A DNA stretch of 64,000 nt from positions 744,001-808,000 of the forward strand of contig NZ_BAAAYO010000006.1 of NCBI RefSeq assembly GCF_039536325.1, given 5' to 3'. Under the pieces are notes generated by a model. That model made no database searches. It saw only the letters and a program-made list of their open reading frames with translations, and was not told the DNA's origin. Every line of letters starts with the position of its first letter. Within the stretch, counting starts at the first letter, position 1. Source of the DNA: Paenibacillus_AB hodogayensis (lineage in GTDB: Bacteria; Bacillota; Bacilli; Paenibacillales; NBRC-103111). The translations under genes were made by a program, and so were the position numbers. Shown here one piece after another: positions 52,640-61,673 of this stretch.

Positions 52640-54427
52640 GTGACAAGCTTGTCGTTCAACCCTGTCAAGACGTTGGAAACGGTGTTCCGGCCGGTTATCA
52701 ACCCGATTGTGTTCAAAATCTTAAAACCGTTTCGGGAGCTCGGCAAGCTGCCCGGAATCCTGATCAAGAAGTTCCAGGCGCTGATGAACGGCATGGTGAA
52801 TGCCAAGGAAACATCTCTGCGCAACTACGTGGCGATCGGCCGCTACTATGTGTCCAAAAGGCTGCTGGTTATCGCCGCGCTCGTGCTGATCGTCCTGGTA
52901 TACTTCCTGTTTATCCGGCCCCCAGCAGTCGTCAACAAATGGCTTCACCGCGTTCCGGTACTCGTTGAGAATACGCCGAAGGCAGCAGCTTTCTCGGGCG
53001 AAGCGAGAATCGTCGACGCCGGTAAGCAGTCCCGCTATAAGGGCGGCCTCGCCGACGGGCTGTACATGGGCCAAGGCAAGCTGTACAACGACGCCGGCAC
53101 GCTCCTCTACGAAGGCGAGTTCGACAAAGGGCTGAAAAACGGAGCTGGCACGCTGTATGACGATAGCGGCAAGCTGCTGTATAAGGGCGCATTTGCGGCC
53201 GATACGTACGACGGCGAAGGCACATTGTTCCAGCCGGACCGTAAAATCCGCTACACCGGCCAGTTCCAGAACGGCAAGTTCGGCGGAACGGGCAAGCTGT
53301 ACAGCGACAGCGGGGCGCTGCTCTACGAAGGCGCGATGCTCGAAGGCATGTTTCACGGTCCCGGCAAGCTGTTCGCTCCGAACGGCCAACTGCTCTACGA
53401 GGGCCAATTTACGGCCAACGCCTATAACGGAGCCGGCAAGCTGTACGACGACGACGGGAAGCTGCTGTACGAAGGAAGCTTCCAGAACGGGAAGTATGGC
53501 GGCGAAGGAACCGCGTATTACCCGAGCGGGCTGATACAGTATAAGGGCGCGTTCGTCGCAGGAAGCTACGGCGGAGCCGGCGAATGGCACGACGACAAAG
53601 GCATCGTCCGAATGAAAGGCGACTTCCGCAACGGCGCCCTGACCGGAAGCGGAGAAGCTTACGACGAGAACGGAAAGCTTGCCTACAAAGGCGGCTTCGC
53701 CGGCGGCGCTTACGACGGGATCGGGACCTTGTTCGACAAGGACGGCGGCGTTCTGCTGAAGTCGTATTTCGATAAAGGGAAGATCAGCCTGCAATCGTTT
53801 ATCGGCCTGCCCAGCAAGAAAGTGGAAGAGCTGCTCGGAAAACCGGCGGAAATCGTGCTCGAGGAACAACCGCTGGCATCAGGGACAGCCTCCGCCGAAG
53901 CAACGCCGATTGCGGCAGCCGGAGACGGCAAGACTTCGAACGGCACAAGCGCTACGAACACGGCGAACGCAAACACCGCAGCGAGCGCAATCAACACAGC
54001 TAACGCAAGCAGCACGGCTAATGCAACGAACGCAGCGAACAACGCGACAGCCTCCGCGGCCAAAACGGCTGCGGCCAATCCGACGGAATCGGCGGGCCTG
54101 AAATTCCAGATGAACTACCCGGACCTGCAGTTTTCGTTCCTTGTGGAGCCGTCCCGCACGAATCCCAAGGAAGCCGCGGTGACCGCCCTGACCGTATGGG
54201 GCAGCAAGCCGCTTTCGGTGCTCCAGCCTGCGATCGAGACGTTCAAGCAGGGCGAGAAAACGAACGCCGAAGGCTTTACTGCCCTTGATCTGCACGCAAG
54301 CTCTGCTGGCGGCATGACGGCCAACCGGTATTACCGCGACGATTTCCTATACTCGTTCACCTTCTCGCCAGGTGCCAAAACTGCGCACGAGCTGGAAATT
54401 ATCGCGATCGAGCGAATCAAACGTTAA
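52640..54427 (+). CDS. Membrane protein with ten 24-residue MORN-like repeats
   Basis: 595 residues from GTG 52640 (TTG 52649 has better spacing from GAGG; an open frame further upstream overlaps the PAAR-like gene and is not used). An amphipathic N-terminal region, one membrane helix (LLVIAALVLIVLVYFLFI, about 75-92), then ten repeats of exactly 24 residues (about 133-372) of the pattern Y-G-F--G-G-G-LY-D-GKLL, as in MORN/YwqK-type motifs. Next come a short helix, an Ala/Asn/Thr-rich low-complexity linker (about 430-490) and a C-terminal alpha/beta domain. The N-in/C-out topology is inferred. Probably an envelope scaffold or receptor linked to the contractile system. Confidence 0.85.
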   Translation: MTSLSFNPVKTLETVFRPVINPIVFKILKPFRELGKLPGILIKKFQALMNGMVNAKETSLRNYVAIGRYYVSKRLLVIAALVLIVLVYFLFIRPPAVVNKWLHRVPVLVENTPKAAAFSGEARIVDAGKQSRYKGGLADGLYMGQGKLYNDAGTLLYEGEFDKGLKNGAGTLYDDSGKLLYKGAFAADTYDGEGTLFQPDRKIRYTGQFQNGKFGGTGKLYSDSGALLYEGAMLEGMFHGPGKLFAPNGQLLYEGQFTANAYNGAGKLYDDDGKLLYEGSFQNGKYGGEGTAYYPSGLIQYKGAFVAGSYGGAGEWHDDKGIVRMKGDFRNGALTGSGEAYDENGKLAYKGGFAGGAYDGIGTLFDKDGGVLLKSYFDKGKISLQSFIGLPSKKVEELLGKPAEIVLEEQPLASGTASAEATPIAAAGDGKTSNGTSATNTANANTAASAINTANASSTANATNAANNATASAAKTAAANPTESAGLKFQMNYPDLQFSFLVEPSRTNPKEAAVTALTVWGSKPLSVLQPAIETFKQGEKTNAEGFTALDLHASSAGGMTANRYYRDDFLYSFTFSPGAKTAHELEIIAIERIKR

Positions 54428-54459
54428 TCGCGGCAACCGCGCGAAAAAGTCCCAAAACA

Positions 54460-54518
54460 AGCAAAGGCAGAACGATAAAGGAGCCCGCCCTCCTTCCATC
54501 CTTCTGCCTTTGCCGTTT
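54460..54518. terminator. Bidirectional terminator between the MORN and radical SAM genes
   Basis: GCAAAGGCAGAA pairs with TTCTGCCTTTGC over twelve bases with a long loop; T-rich ends lie on both sides (CGTTTT and, on the other strand, TTGTTTT). It serves two convergent genes. Confidence 0.75.
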
Positions 54519-54628
54519 TGCGTCCCAATTCCGGCGCTTAGCGACGTGGTCGGCTTCCGGCTGCACTCATCGTTACCTTCCGGCCACACACTCATCGCTA
54601 CCTTCCGGGAGCGCTCGTCCGCGGCCGC

Positions 54629-55525
54629 TTATGCCCCCGTGCCGAACCGCTTCCGGTACCCGCACTTTCTGCAAAGCTCCTCGACCGCTTCCCTCCGCGA
54701 AAATCCGTAAAACAGATTGTTCGCCCGCTCGCTCTCCACGATTTCCGAGAAAGGCGTATCGTTGACGTTGCCGAGATTGATAACCCCTTCGCCGTCCAGA
54801 CAGCACGGCACGACCGTTCCGTCCACGAGCACGGCCGCCTGGGTGCGGAGCGCATGGCAAAACCCTTTTCCCTCATCCTCGGGGGCTTGTAAGCTCGGCC
54901 ATTCGAACTCGTGCTCTTGGTTCAAATAAATCCGCTCGGCCAGCTTCACTCCGCTGCCCGGCAAGACTTTTTCCTCAATCCGGTAATCCAGCGCGAACTC
55001 CCGCTCCAACAGCTCCAGCGTTTCGCGATTCCGCCTGGTTTCCTCGCTTGTAGCCTCGTCCCGCTGCAAATTCCATAAACGGAACGAAACCAGCACTCCC
55101 TGCTCCGACACCTCGCGCACGAAGCGGAAAATATCGGCCAAGTACAGCTCGCGGTTCGTCGATCCCTCATGCCCGTCGAAGCTATGAAGCGAGAAATTCA
55201 TCTGCCGGAGCGCCGGCTTGCCGAGCAGCTTCGGCCCCGCCTTGCGGATCAGCGTGCCGTTCGTCGTCATATTGACCTTGAAGCCTTTGGCGTAGCTCGC
55301 ATCGAGCAGTTCGTCCAGCTTGGGATGAAGCAGCGGCTCGCCTTTGACGTGCAAATAAATATGATTCGTATGCGGTTTGATTTGGTCCAATATCGTATTG
55401 AACGTATCCAGCTTGATAAAGCTCGCTTTCCGGCTCGTCTGCGGGCAAAAGCTGCACGCCAGGTTGCATACGCTCGTAATCTCGATATACACTTTCTTAA
55501 AAGTTTTCAAGACGATAATCCCCAT
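54629..55525 (-). CDS. Radical SAM/SPASM domain protein
   Basis: 298 residues. Radical SAM cluster motif CNLACSFC near residue 17, GEP motif (HVKGEPLLHP), and a C-terminal SPASM-type region with CHALRTQAAVLVDGTVVPCCLDGEGVINLGN and CRKCGYRKRFG. Family members modify peptides or other substrates using S-adenosylmethionine. ATG 55525 has only a distant ribosome site; TTG 55510 is an alternative. No obvious precursor peptide gene was found beside it. It lies between the tail genes and the MORN gene. Confidence 0.9.
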   Translation of the reverse strand: MGIIVLKTFKKVYIEITSVCNLACSFCPQTSRKASFIKLDTFNTILDQIKPHTNHIYLHVKGEPLLHPKLDELLDASYAKGFKVNMTTNGTLIRKAGPKLLGKPALRQMNFSLHSFDGHEGSTNRELYLADIFRFVREVSEQGVLVSFRLWNLQRDEATSEETRRNRETLELLEREFALDYRIEEKVLPGSGVKLAERIYLNQEHEFEWPSLQAPEDEGKGFCHALRTQAAVLVDGTVVPCCLDGEGVINLGNVNDTPFSEIVESERANNLFYGFSRREAVEELCRKCGYRKRFGTGA

Positions 55526-55586
55526 TCCATGTCGGCGGTTTCAATCTTTCCCCCGCATTATACCACATTTGGACGGAAAGCCGTCT

Positions 55587-57263
55587 TTACAGCTCGCTCT
55601 TCGGGTCCGAGCCGGCCGCCGCTTCGGAGACGGTGACGATGTCCGGCACAGGCTCGGGCTCGTCCAGCTGCGCCTGCCCGTTACGGTAGGCCCACCACCG
55701 GATACGCACGGTTCGAGATTCGGCGATTTGCCTCACCTTGATGCCGATGCGGAACGTCCCTTTCTGGGGATAGGCCACGACGCCAAGCTGGCATTCCGGA
55801 AGCGCGGTCTCGTACTCGCTGCCCGCGAACACGTCCGCCGTGCCGAAGTACGACCGCTGGCCGCTGCTCAACATATCGGAAATCGCGTCATGAGTCCACT
55901 CCTCCACGCTGGTGACGACCAGCACATGACCGGCGCCGAGCCCGTGCGCGATCTCGGGGGAGACGAAGCTTTTGGCCGCCTTGCCGAACGAAAGCGCCGA
56001 TTTGGAAAACGGGGATATCGGAATATCGACGTAGCCGGTGCGGATATCCGCGCCCCCGGGCGGTATAGCGGCGTTCTCCGCAGAACGGGCTGGCACCGGC
56101 TCGGCCGTCGGAGCGGCTTCCGCCTTAGCCGCAGCGCGGCTTTCCCGCTCCCCGCGCTCTTCAGCCGCCGCAGGCATCTCATGCCGGGGAAGACCCCGCA
56201 GCCGCCTCGCTTCGGCGAGCGCCAACCGGTGCGAAGCGGACGCATTGTACACGTACTCGCCGAAAGGCACCTGCTCGACCCGTTCGATCACGTACGTCGG
56301 TCCCATTTGCAGCAATCCGATTTTGGCCAAATACAGGCAAGGCTCCGACGGCGAATCGAGGGAGTCCTCCAATGACTGCTTCAAAAAATCGTCCATCAGC
56401 TGCTCCTGCACCGCACTCGGTATAATCACCACCGAAGCCGCTTCGCGGGAAATCCCGTCCAGTTGCCGGTCACCGATGCGCAGGGACGCCGTGCCGCTCT
56501 TGACGCCGACAAGCGCTTTGCCCGAACCGACTCCGTCCGCGCGAAGCGCCAGCTGAAACTCATATTCCGTTTCCTGCGAATCCTGCGGCTCCGTAAACCG
56601 CACCGTTCCGCCATCCAGCGCCTCCAGACGATTCGTCGAAAGCTCGTATTGCAGCTCGATCTTCCCCGCTTGAAGCGTCTTCTCGATGCGGATCGTAGCC
56701 AGAAACGTCTGCCCCGGGTTGACGTAACGCGGGGTAAGCTGAAGCACGCGTACGTGGTCGTCCCGATACAGCACGACCGTCTGCTCGGCCAGTTGTCCCA
56801 TCGGCAGCGAGGAAGGGTCGGGAGCCTCTTCGCGGACGAACAGCCGGTAGCTTTCCAGCACGCGGTTGTATTCGCTCACTTCGTCGGAACGAACGGACGA
56901 GTTGGCGATCGAATGAACCGGCTCCTTGCCTTTCTCGTCGTAAGCGATGCACAAATAGACGTTTTTGGCGTATTCGTTGTTCGTAAACCCGTCCATCATC
57001 GACAGTTTGAGCGTAACCGGCGCGGGGACGACAATTTCCCGGCCGAGCGCATCGATCGCCGCGCCCATTTCGACCGAAACCGATTTGTCGTCGACCGCGA
57101 TGACTTGCAGGCCGGTAATGACGCCGGAGCCGAACAACAGCCGGTTCATCATGCGCCGTTTGTCGTTGAAATATTTTTGCTCCGATTCAAAATCCCTCAC
57201 CGTCAACAGCTTGCCGTAAAAATACCGGTTCCGTTCGAACGGGTAATACCGCGATTTTCTCAT
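55587..57263 (-). CDS. Contractile injection system baseplate/fibre-associated protein
   Basis: 558 residues. The N-terminal region (YYPFERNRYFYGKLLTVRDFESEQKYFNDKRRMMNRLLFGSGVITGL) is typical of a protein found in many contractile injection loci. A middle beta-rich part follows (about 180-290) and then an Ala/Glu/Pro-rich linker (about 370-420). The C-terminal region (HVLVVTSVEEWTHDAI, then a beta-sandwich ending RIRWWAYRNGQ) could contact a target or the cargo. ATG 57263 follows GGGGAGGGATACCCTC. It lies 26 bases after the tail protein I gene. Exact structural role not established here. Confidence 0.8.
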   Translation of the reverse strand: MRKSRYYPFERNRYFYGKLLTVRDFESEQKYFNDKRRMMNRLLFGSGVITGLQVIAVDDKSVSVEMGAAIDALGREIVVPAPVTLKLSMMDGFTNNEYAKNVYLCIAYDEKGKEPVHSIANSSVRSDEVSEYNRVLESYRLFVREEAPDPSSLPMGQLAEQTVVLYRDDHVRVLQLTPRYVNPGQTFLATIRIEKTLQAGKIELQYELSTNRLEALDGGTVRFTEPQDSQETEYEFQLALRADGVGSGKALVGVKSGTASLRIGDRQLDGISREAASVVIIPSAVQEQLMDDFLKQSLEDSLDSPSEPCLYLAKIGLLQMGPTYVIERVEQVPFGEYVYNASASHRLALAEARRLRGLPRHEMPAAAEERGERESRAAAKAEAAPTAEPVPARSAENAAIPPGGADIRTGYVDIPISPFSKSALSFGKAAKSFVSPEIAHGLGAGHVLVVTSVEEWTHDAISDMLSSGQRSYFGTADVFAGSEYETALPECQLGVVAYPQKGTFRIGIKVRQIAESRTVRIRWWAYRNGQAQLDEPEPVPDIVTVSEAAAGSDPKSEL

Positions 57264-57289
57264 GAGGGTATCCCTCCCCTTTCCTTCGG

Positions 57290-59392
57290 TTAATCCAGTT
57301 CCGAATCGAGCTCCAGGCGGGTATGAAGATCCATCCGCTTGTCGCGGTCTTTATCGATCAGCACCGTATGGTGCGGCATGGACGAGCGCTGGTCCAGCGT
57401 CAGCAGCGTCGGCTCGGATAGCACGGTGTTGATGCCGAGATACGTATGCATATCGGCATGCATCCACGGCTGGAGCACGATAAGCCTGCCATCGGTGTAA
57501 GCCGGCTTCTGGTCGGCGATAATCCGCTCCACCATCAGCCGCTGTTTGTCCGTCCGGACGCATTCCGGCGGCATCATCACGCAGAAGCCATATGGATTGT
57601 CGCCGTACAGCCGGCTGAACATGCTCTTGAGCTCCGACGTTTCCTGCATATGCTTCAACTGATGATGCTCGACGATGTAAGGTTCCACCCCGGTATAAAT
57701 GTGCAGCATGCGCGCCAGTCCCTGCCTCGTGCCCCGCAGCTTGTACAGCTCGGGCGCTTGCGTCATCAGCGCTCGCACCCGCTCTTCCTCCCAGCCATCG
57801 GCCACGTCGAGCGCCAGCCAGCCGCTCAGCCATTTCAAGTAGGAGCCGGACACGGAGTCGGGATCAAGGCTGGAGCTGATCTTGTCGATTTTCTCCTCCA
57901 TCTCGTCGAAAAAGGTGCCGAATATGGCGAGAAACCGCTCCAGAAAGCCGCTTCCGTCCGGGTCCTCCCGATAAATCGGGGGCAGATGCACGATCGGCGA
58001 CTGCCGGGGAAAAAACAGCCGCAGCCGATGGACGACGGGAGCGCTTCGGTCGCTGCCCGCCAGCTCGAGGCGGAACCGCAAATAGCGGCCCTTGGCGTTC
58101 ATCAGCAGCGCATCGCGCGGGTTGACGATCGGCTCCGACCACAGATGTCTGCTGGCCGTCCATTTATGCTTCAGGGATAGGGTCGGATCGGCGAAATAGT
58201 CGGTATAATCGACGACTTTGCCATCCAGCACGCCCATCGTTTCATCCGTCGCAAAATAAGAAATGCGGATTTGCGTTTCTTCGGGGATTTCGGCCAGCAG
58301 CTCCAGCTTGTGCCAAACCGTTTCGTCCTCCGCGCTATCCACCTCGCCGGAGACGTACCACGCTTCCGGGAGCGACGTTTCCGGCATCGTTCGCGTTCTG
58401 GACTGCAGCTCCAATATCGTAATTGTGCCTTTTTCCAGATCGGCGGCGTACATCCGGTCCGCCTCGTCGCACAGCAGTTTGTCCGCCCTCGACCGATAAC
58501 CGGCAACCTTTACGGGAGGCTCGTCCCGTCCTTTGTATTTTAAAATAAACCGCTCGTCTTCTACCGAGGCGCCCTTGCGGGCATCCCCGATATAAAGCGC
58601 GCCGCGGGAATCGGCCGCCAGCCCGGCCAGGGTGCCGTTCGGATCCGGGCGGCACGCCTCCGGCGTTTCGTCCGCGCCGAAGGCCATCACGCGCCGCGTG
58701 TGCGCGTCGAGCAGCACCGGCATGTCTCCGGCTGTAACCGTAAGGAAGAAACGGTTATGCAAAGCCGCAACCGGCGCCGCTTCCTCCAGTCGGAGCGCTT
58801 CTTGTTCGAACAGCCTCTCCGCTCCCCCCGATACGTTCCAGCGCACGACTGCGATCCGGCCCCCTGACGGCACTTCCGCGCAGCCGTCAGCGTCATACGC
58901 ATAATCGAGAGGGATCGCCGCATACAACCGTTTCCCGGCATCTACGGCCACGCAGAGCGGGAACAGCTCCTGACCGCGCCAGTCGTCCAGCGCCCATACA
59001 AGCTGCCCGTTCGAGGGGGATACCGACAATACGCGCTTGTCGGAACCGGGGTCGGCTATATACAGCGCATCGCCTTCGGCAGCCAGCATCGCCTTGCGGG
59101 AAAACACCTGATGGCCCGCGGGATAAAGAAGCTCGGTGTGGCGGCTTTCGTAATCGTATACCCACAGCGCCGCTTTCGCGTCGAGCACGTACAGCCGGCA
59201 GCCAGGGCCCAGAGCGAAGTCGGCCATCGCGTCCGCGCCGTCGATGCCGCCGGCGTTTATGGTCCGGTAAAACGAATACTTTTCCGTCCGTTCGACCGAC
59301 AAGCCGTCCCCGCCGATGCTCATATTCGCCGTAGTGCCGGATTCCCAGTCCGACGGCTTGTTGAACGAGAAAAACTTGACCGCTCTGCTCAT
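57290..59392 (-). CDS. Phage tail protein I-like baseplate protein with N-terminal propeller-like region
   Basis: 700 residues. Residues about 1-430 are beta-rich with repeated blade-like segments (LYVLDAKAALWVYDYESRH, LYIADPGSDKRVLSVSP, LYIGDARKG). A jelly-roll-like part follows (YLRFRLELAGSDRSAPVVHRLRL). The C-terminal ~220 residues match P2 gpI-type tail proteins used in contractile injection systems: LPPIYREDPDGSGFLERFLAIFGTFFDEMEEKI, YLKWLSGWLALDV, LYKLRGTRQGLARMLHIYTG. ATG 59392 follows AAGGAGGGAACGC. Operon with the genes on both sides. Confidence 0.87.
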   Translation of the reverse strand: MSRAVKFFSFNKPSDWESGTTANMSIGGDGLSVERTEKYSFYRTINAGGIDGADAMADFALGPGCRLYVLDAKAALWVYDYESRHTELLYPAGHQVFSRKAMLAAEGDALYIADPGSDKRVLSVSPSNGQLVWALDDWRGQELFPLCVAVDAGKRLYAAIPLDYAYDADGCAEVPSGGRIAVVRWNVSGGAERLFEQEALRLEEAAPVAALHNRFFLTVTAGDMPVLLDAHTRRVMAFGADETPEACRPDPNGTLAGLAADSRGALYIGDARKGASVEDERFILKYKGRDEPPVKVAGYRSRADKLLCDEADRMYAADLEKGTITILELQSRTRTMPETSLPEAWYVSGEVDSAEDETVWHKLELLAEIPEETQIRISYFATDETMGVLDGKVVDYTDYFADPTLSLKHKWTASRHLWSEPIVNPRDALLMNAKGRYLRFRLELAGSDRSAPVVHRLRLFFPRQSPIVHLPPIYREDPDGSGFLERFLAIFGTFFDEMEEKIDKISSSLDPDSVSGSYLKWLSGWLALDVADGWEEERVRALMTQAPELYKLRGTRQGLARMLHIYTGVEPYIVEHHQLKHMQETSELKSMFSRLYGDNPYGFCVMMPPECVRTDKQRLMVERIIADQKPAYTDGRLIVLQPWMHADMHTYLGINTVLSEPTLLTLDQRSSMPHHTVLIDKDRDKRMDLHTRLELDSELD

Positions 59393-59416
59393 GCGTTCCC
59401 TCCTTAGCCCAGCCGG

Positions 59417-61654
59417 TTACAAATCCGTGACGCCGATCAGCTCCATCTCATGATCGCCCGAGTAGACGAGTCCGTACGGCGGAAGATGAATGTCGCCGGC
59501 CCCGTCCTTGCGCACCGCCGGGCCTTCCGCATCGATCCATAAATCCTGCACGTACACGACCCCCTTCAATCGGCTGATCGCACCGTAAATGTCGCCCTTG
59601 TATACTGTTCGGCCGAACGGCCACCCTTCCCCGTCGCCATGTCCCATCGGCCTCAGCAGCCGTCTCAGCACGGCGACGATGGGGGTCGCTTCTTCTTTGT
59701 AGGCCGGCTCCATCACGACGACGGCATGGACGGTAATTTTAATATATGCGGCGGAAATGACGTGGATTTCCGTCCCGAGCAGACGATGCCGGTCGAGGTG
59801 GCGGCTGACCGTCTCCAGAAAGCCGGGTCCGGCGTCGGGGCGGTCCCGTTCGCTGTACGGCACGACGGCGACGGTCATTTGCGCCGGAGCCTTCTCCCGC
59901 GGATAGTCGCGCATGCCCGGCTTGTACAGCGGAATCGCCTTCACCCGGGCGACCCGCAATCCGGGCGTATCGCGCGCGATCGCCTCGTAATCCTCGGCGG
60001 TGACCGCCCGGGTCGGGGCGGCCAGCTCGCGCTGCACCCGCAGCTTCGCTTCCTCCAGCGACTCGGTCTCCGCTCCGCCTGTCGCCGCAACCGGATTGCT
60101 CGCGACAACGCCGGCCCATTCCGGCACATCCTCGGCGAAGCCGGCAATCATCCCTTGCTTGATGTTCCCGCGCGCCCCGCCCCCCGTCTGCAGGCTGACG
60201 AAGCGGATATTCGGCTCCCGCGATTTCGGCGGGATGCGCCCCTGCTCGTTGTTGCCGAACCGGATAAGCCCTTCCGCGCGGTCGTAAACGAAATGGCGGT
60301 CGGACGGCCGCGATTGGTCGAAATCGTCGACCCGCTCCCAATCCTCCCATACCCATTCCCCGGTCGACTTGTCGCGGTATGCCGCCTGGAGAAGCATGCC
60401 AATGCCGCGGAACGGGCCCGTACGGGACAGATCGAACTCCTGCTCGGGAAGCCCGTTGCCGGCGCCGACCCACAGCAGCCCTTCCTTTGCGGGCGCGTAT
60501 GCGACAAGCCGGATTTGGCTTCCTTTGGCGGGCATCGCCCCGTGCAGCCCGTCTCCGAAGCGCAACCGCACCTTATGCGCGGACGGTTCCCGCTCCGCCT
60601 CGCAGCAGGCGTCCCCGGGACCGCACGAGGCAAGCGCAGGGACGATGGTCCATTCGCGCCACCCGCCGCTGCGGCTTCCGACCTGCACCGAGATATGGCC
60701 GAAATAGGGCAAATACCCGACCGTTTCGCAGACGAGCCCGGCTTCCCCCGTCGCCTCGAAGGAAACGCATTCGCCGATCGTCTGGCGGTGCTCCGCGCGG
60801 ACCGCATTGATGTACAGGTGCGTCAGCTTCGGCGACAGCTCGTAGCTTCCCCGTTCCAGCGTACCGCACAGCCAGTACCGTTTCCGGTCGTCGGCCGGGT
60901 ACATCGCAAACGGCTTCATCCGTTCCGTCAAACGAAACGTCAGCTTACCGCTTTGCGACAGGTGGGCGGTCGTATCGCGCAGCAGCTCGACGCGGCTCCA
61001 GCCGTCGCCGTCCTCGCTCGACGCATACGACCACGAGACGACGGACGAGGCGACGAGCGCCAGCTCCTCCTGCGACGTTCCTCCGCGGCCGACCGGAACC
61101 GGATAGTGGTCGGACAAACGGATCGACAGCGAAATATCGGTGTGAACGGGCAGCTCCCGGTCGAAGCCGATGAACAGCCGGCTGCCGTCGCCCGCATCGG
61201 GTCCGAAGGCGTAGAAAGGAATGCCGGACTGCAAATTCGCGGTAAAATCCCCTACCGCCGTTTCCGTGCGCACGATCAGCTTTTCGAGTGCGGCCGGCAC
61301 GAGCTGCAGCGTCTCGTCGGTCTCGAACGTCTGGTCGTAAGCCTGAAGCGGCGTGCCCCGCGGAATCGTGACCGGGCCCGCGGCCCCGGTAAAGGCGACC
61401 TCGCAGGCGGCCGGCAGCTCGTCACGGGTTTTCATGCCGAGCAGCTTGAGGAACTTGCGCTCGTTGCGGGCGGTCACGCGGTTTAAGAAGTACTGCTGCA
61501 TTTCGGTCATCCAGGCCATCAGTTCCAGCATTGTCATGCCGGGATCGTGGGCGTTCTCGTCAGTCCACTCCGGGAACAGCTTCGGGATCGCCTTACGGGC
61601 TTCCTGAACCATTTGGTCGTACAGCCGATCGTCCAGATTGGGCAGCGGCAGCAT
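59417..61654 (-). CDS. Putative baseplate assembly protein (baseplate J/gp6 type)
   Basis: 745 residues. The start PNLDDRLYDQMVQEARKAIPKLFPEWTDENAHDPGMTMLELMAWMTEM is the hallmark of the large baseplate protein of contractile injection systems (Afp11/Pvc11 type). The later half shows the baseplate J-like element TRAVTAEDYEAIARDTPGLRVARVKAIP (about residues 540-570) and a C-terminal GDIYGAISRLKGVVYVQDLWID. Expected to build the baseplate wedge. ATG 61654 follows GAAGAGGTGACGCCCCC, 20 bases after the preceding gene. Confidence 0.92.
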   Translation of the reverse strand: MLPLPNLDDRLYDQMVQEARKAIPKLFPEWTDENAHDPGMTMLELMAWMTEMQQYFLNRVTARNERKFLKLLGMKTRDELPAACEVAFTGAAGPVTIPRGTPLQAYDQTFETDETLQLVPAALEKLIVRTETAVGDFTANLQSGIPFYAFGPDAGDGSRLFIGFDRELPVHTDISLSIRLSDHYPVPVGRGGTSQEELALVASSVVSWSYASSEDGDGWSRVELLRDTTAHLSQSGKLTFRLTERMKPFAMYPADDRKRYWLCGTLERGSYELSPKLTHLYINAVRAEHRQTIGECVSFEATGEAGLVCETVGYLPYFGHISVQVGSRSGGWREWTIVPALASCGPGDACCEAEREPSAHKVRLRFGDGLHGAMPAKGSQIRLVAYAPAKEGLLWVGAGNGLPEQEFDLSRTGPFRGIGMLLQAAYRDKSTGEWVWEDWERVDDFDQSRPSDRHFVYDRAEGLIRFGNNEQGRIPPKSREPNIRFVSLQTGGGARGNIKQGMIAGFAEDVPEWAGVVASNPVAATGGAETESLEEAKLRVQRELAAPTRAVTAEDYEAIARDTPGLRVARVKAIPLYKPGMRDYPREKAPAQMTVAVVPYSERDRPDAGPGFLETVSRHLDRHRLLGTEIHVISAAYIKITVHAVVVMEPAYKEEATPIVAVLRRLLRPMGHGDGEGWPFGRTVYKGDIYGAISRLKGVVYVQDLWIDAEGPAVRKDGAGDIHLPPYGLVYSGDHEMELIGVTDL

Positions 61655-61673
61655 GGGGGCGTCACCTCTTCTC

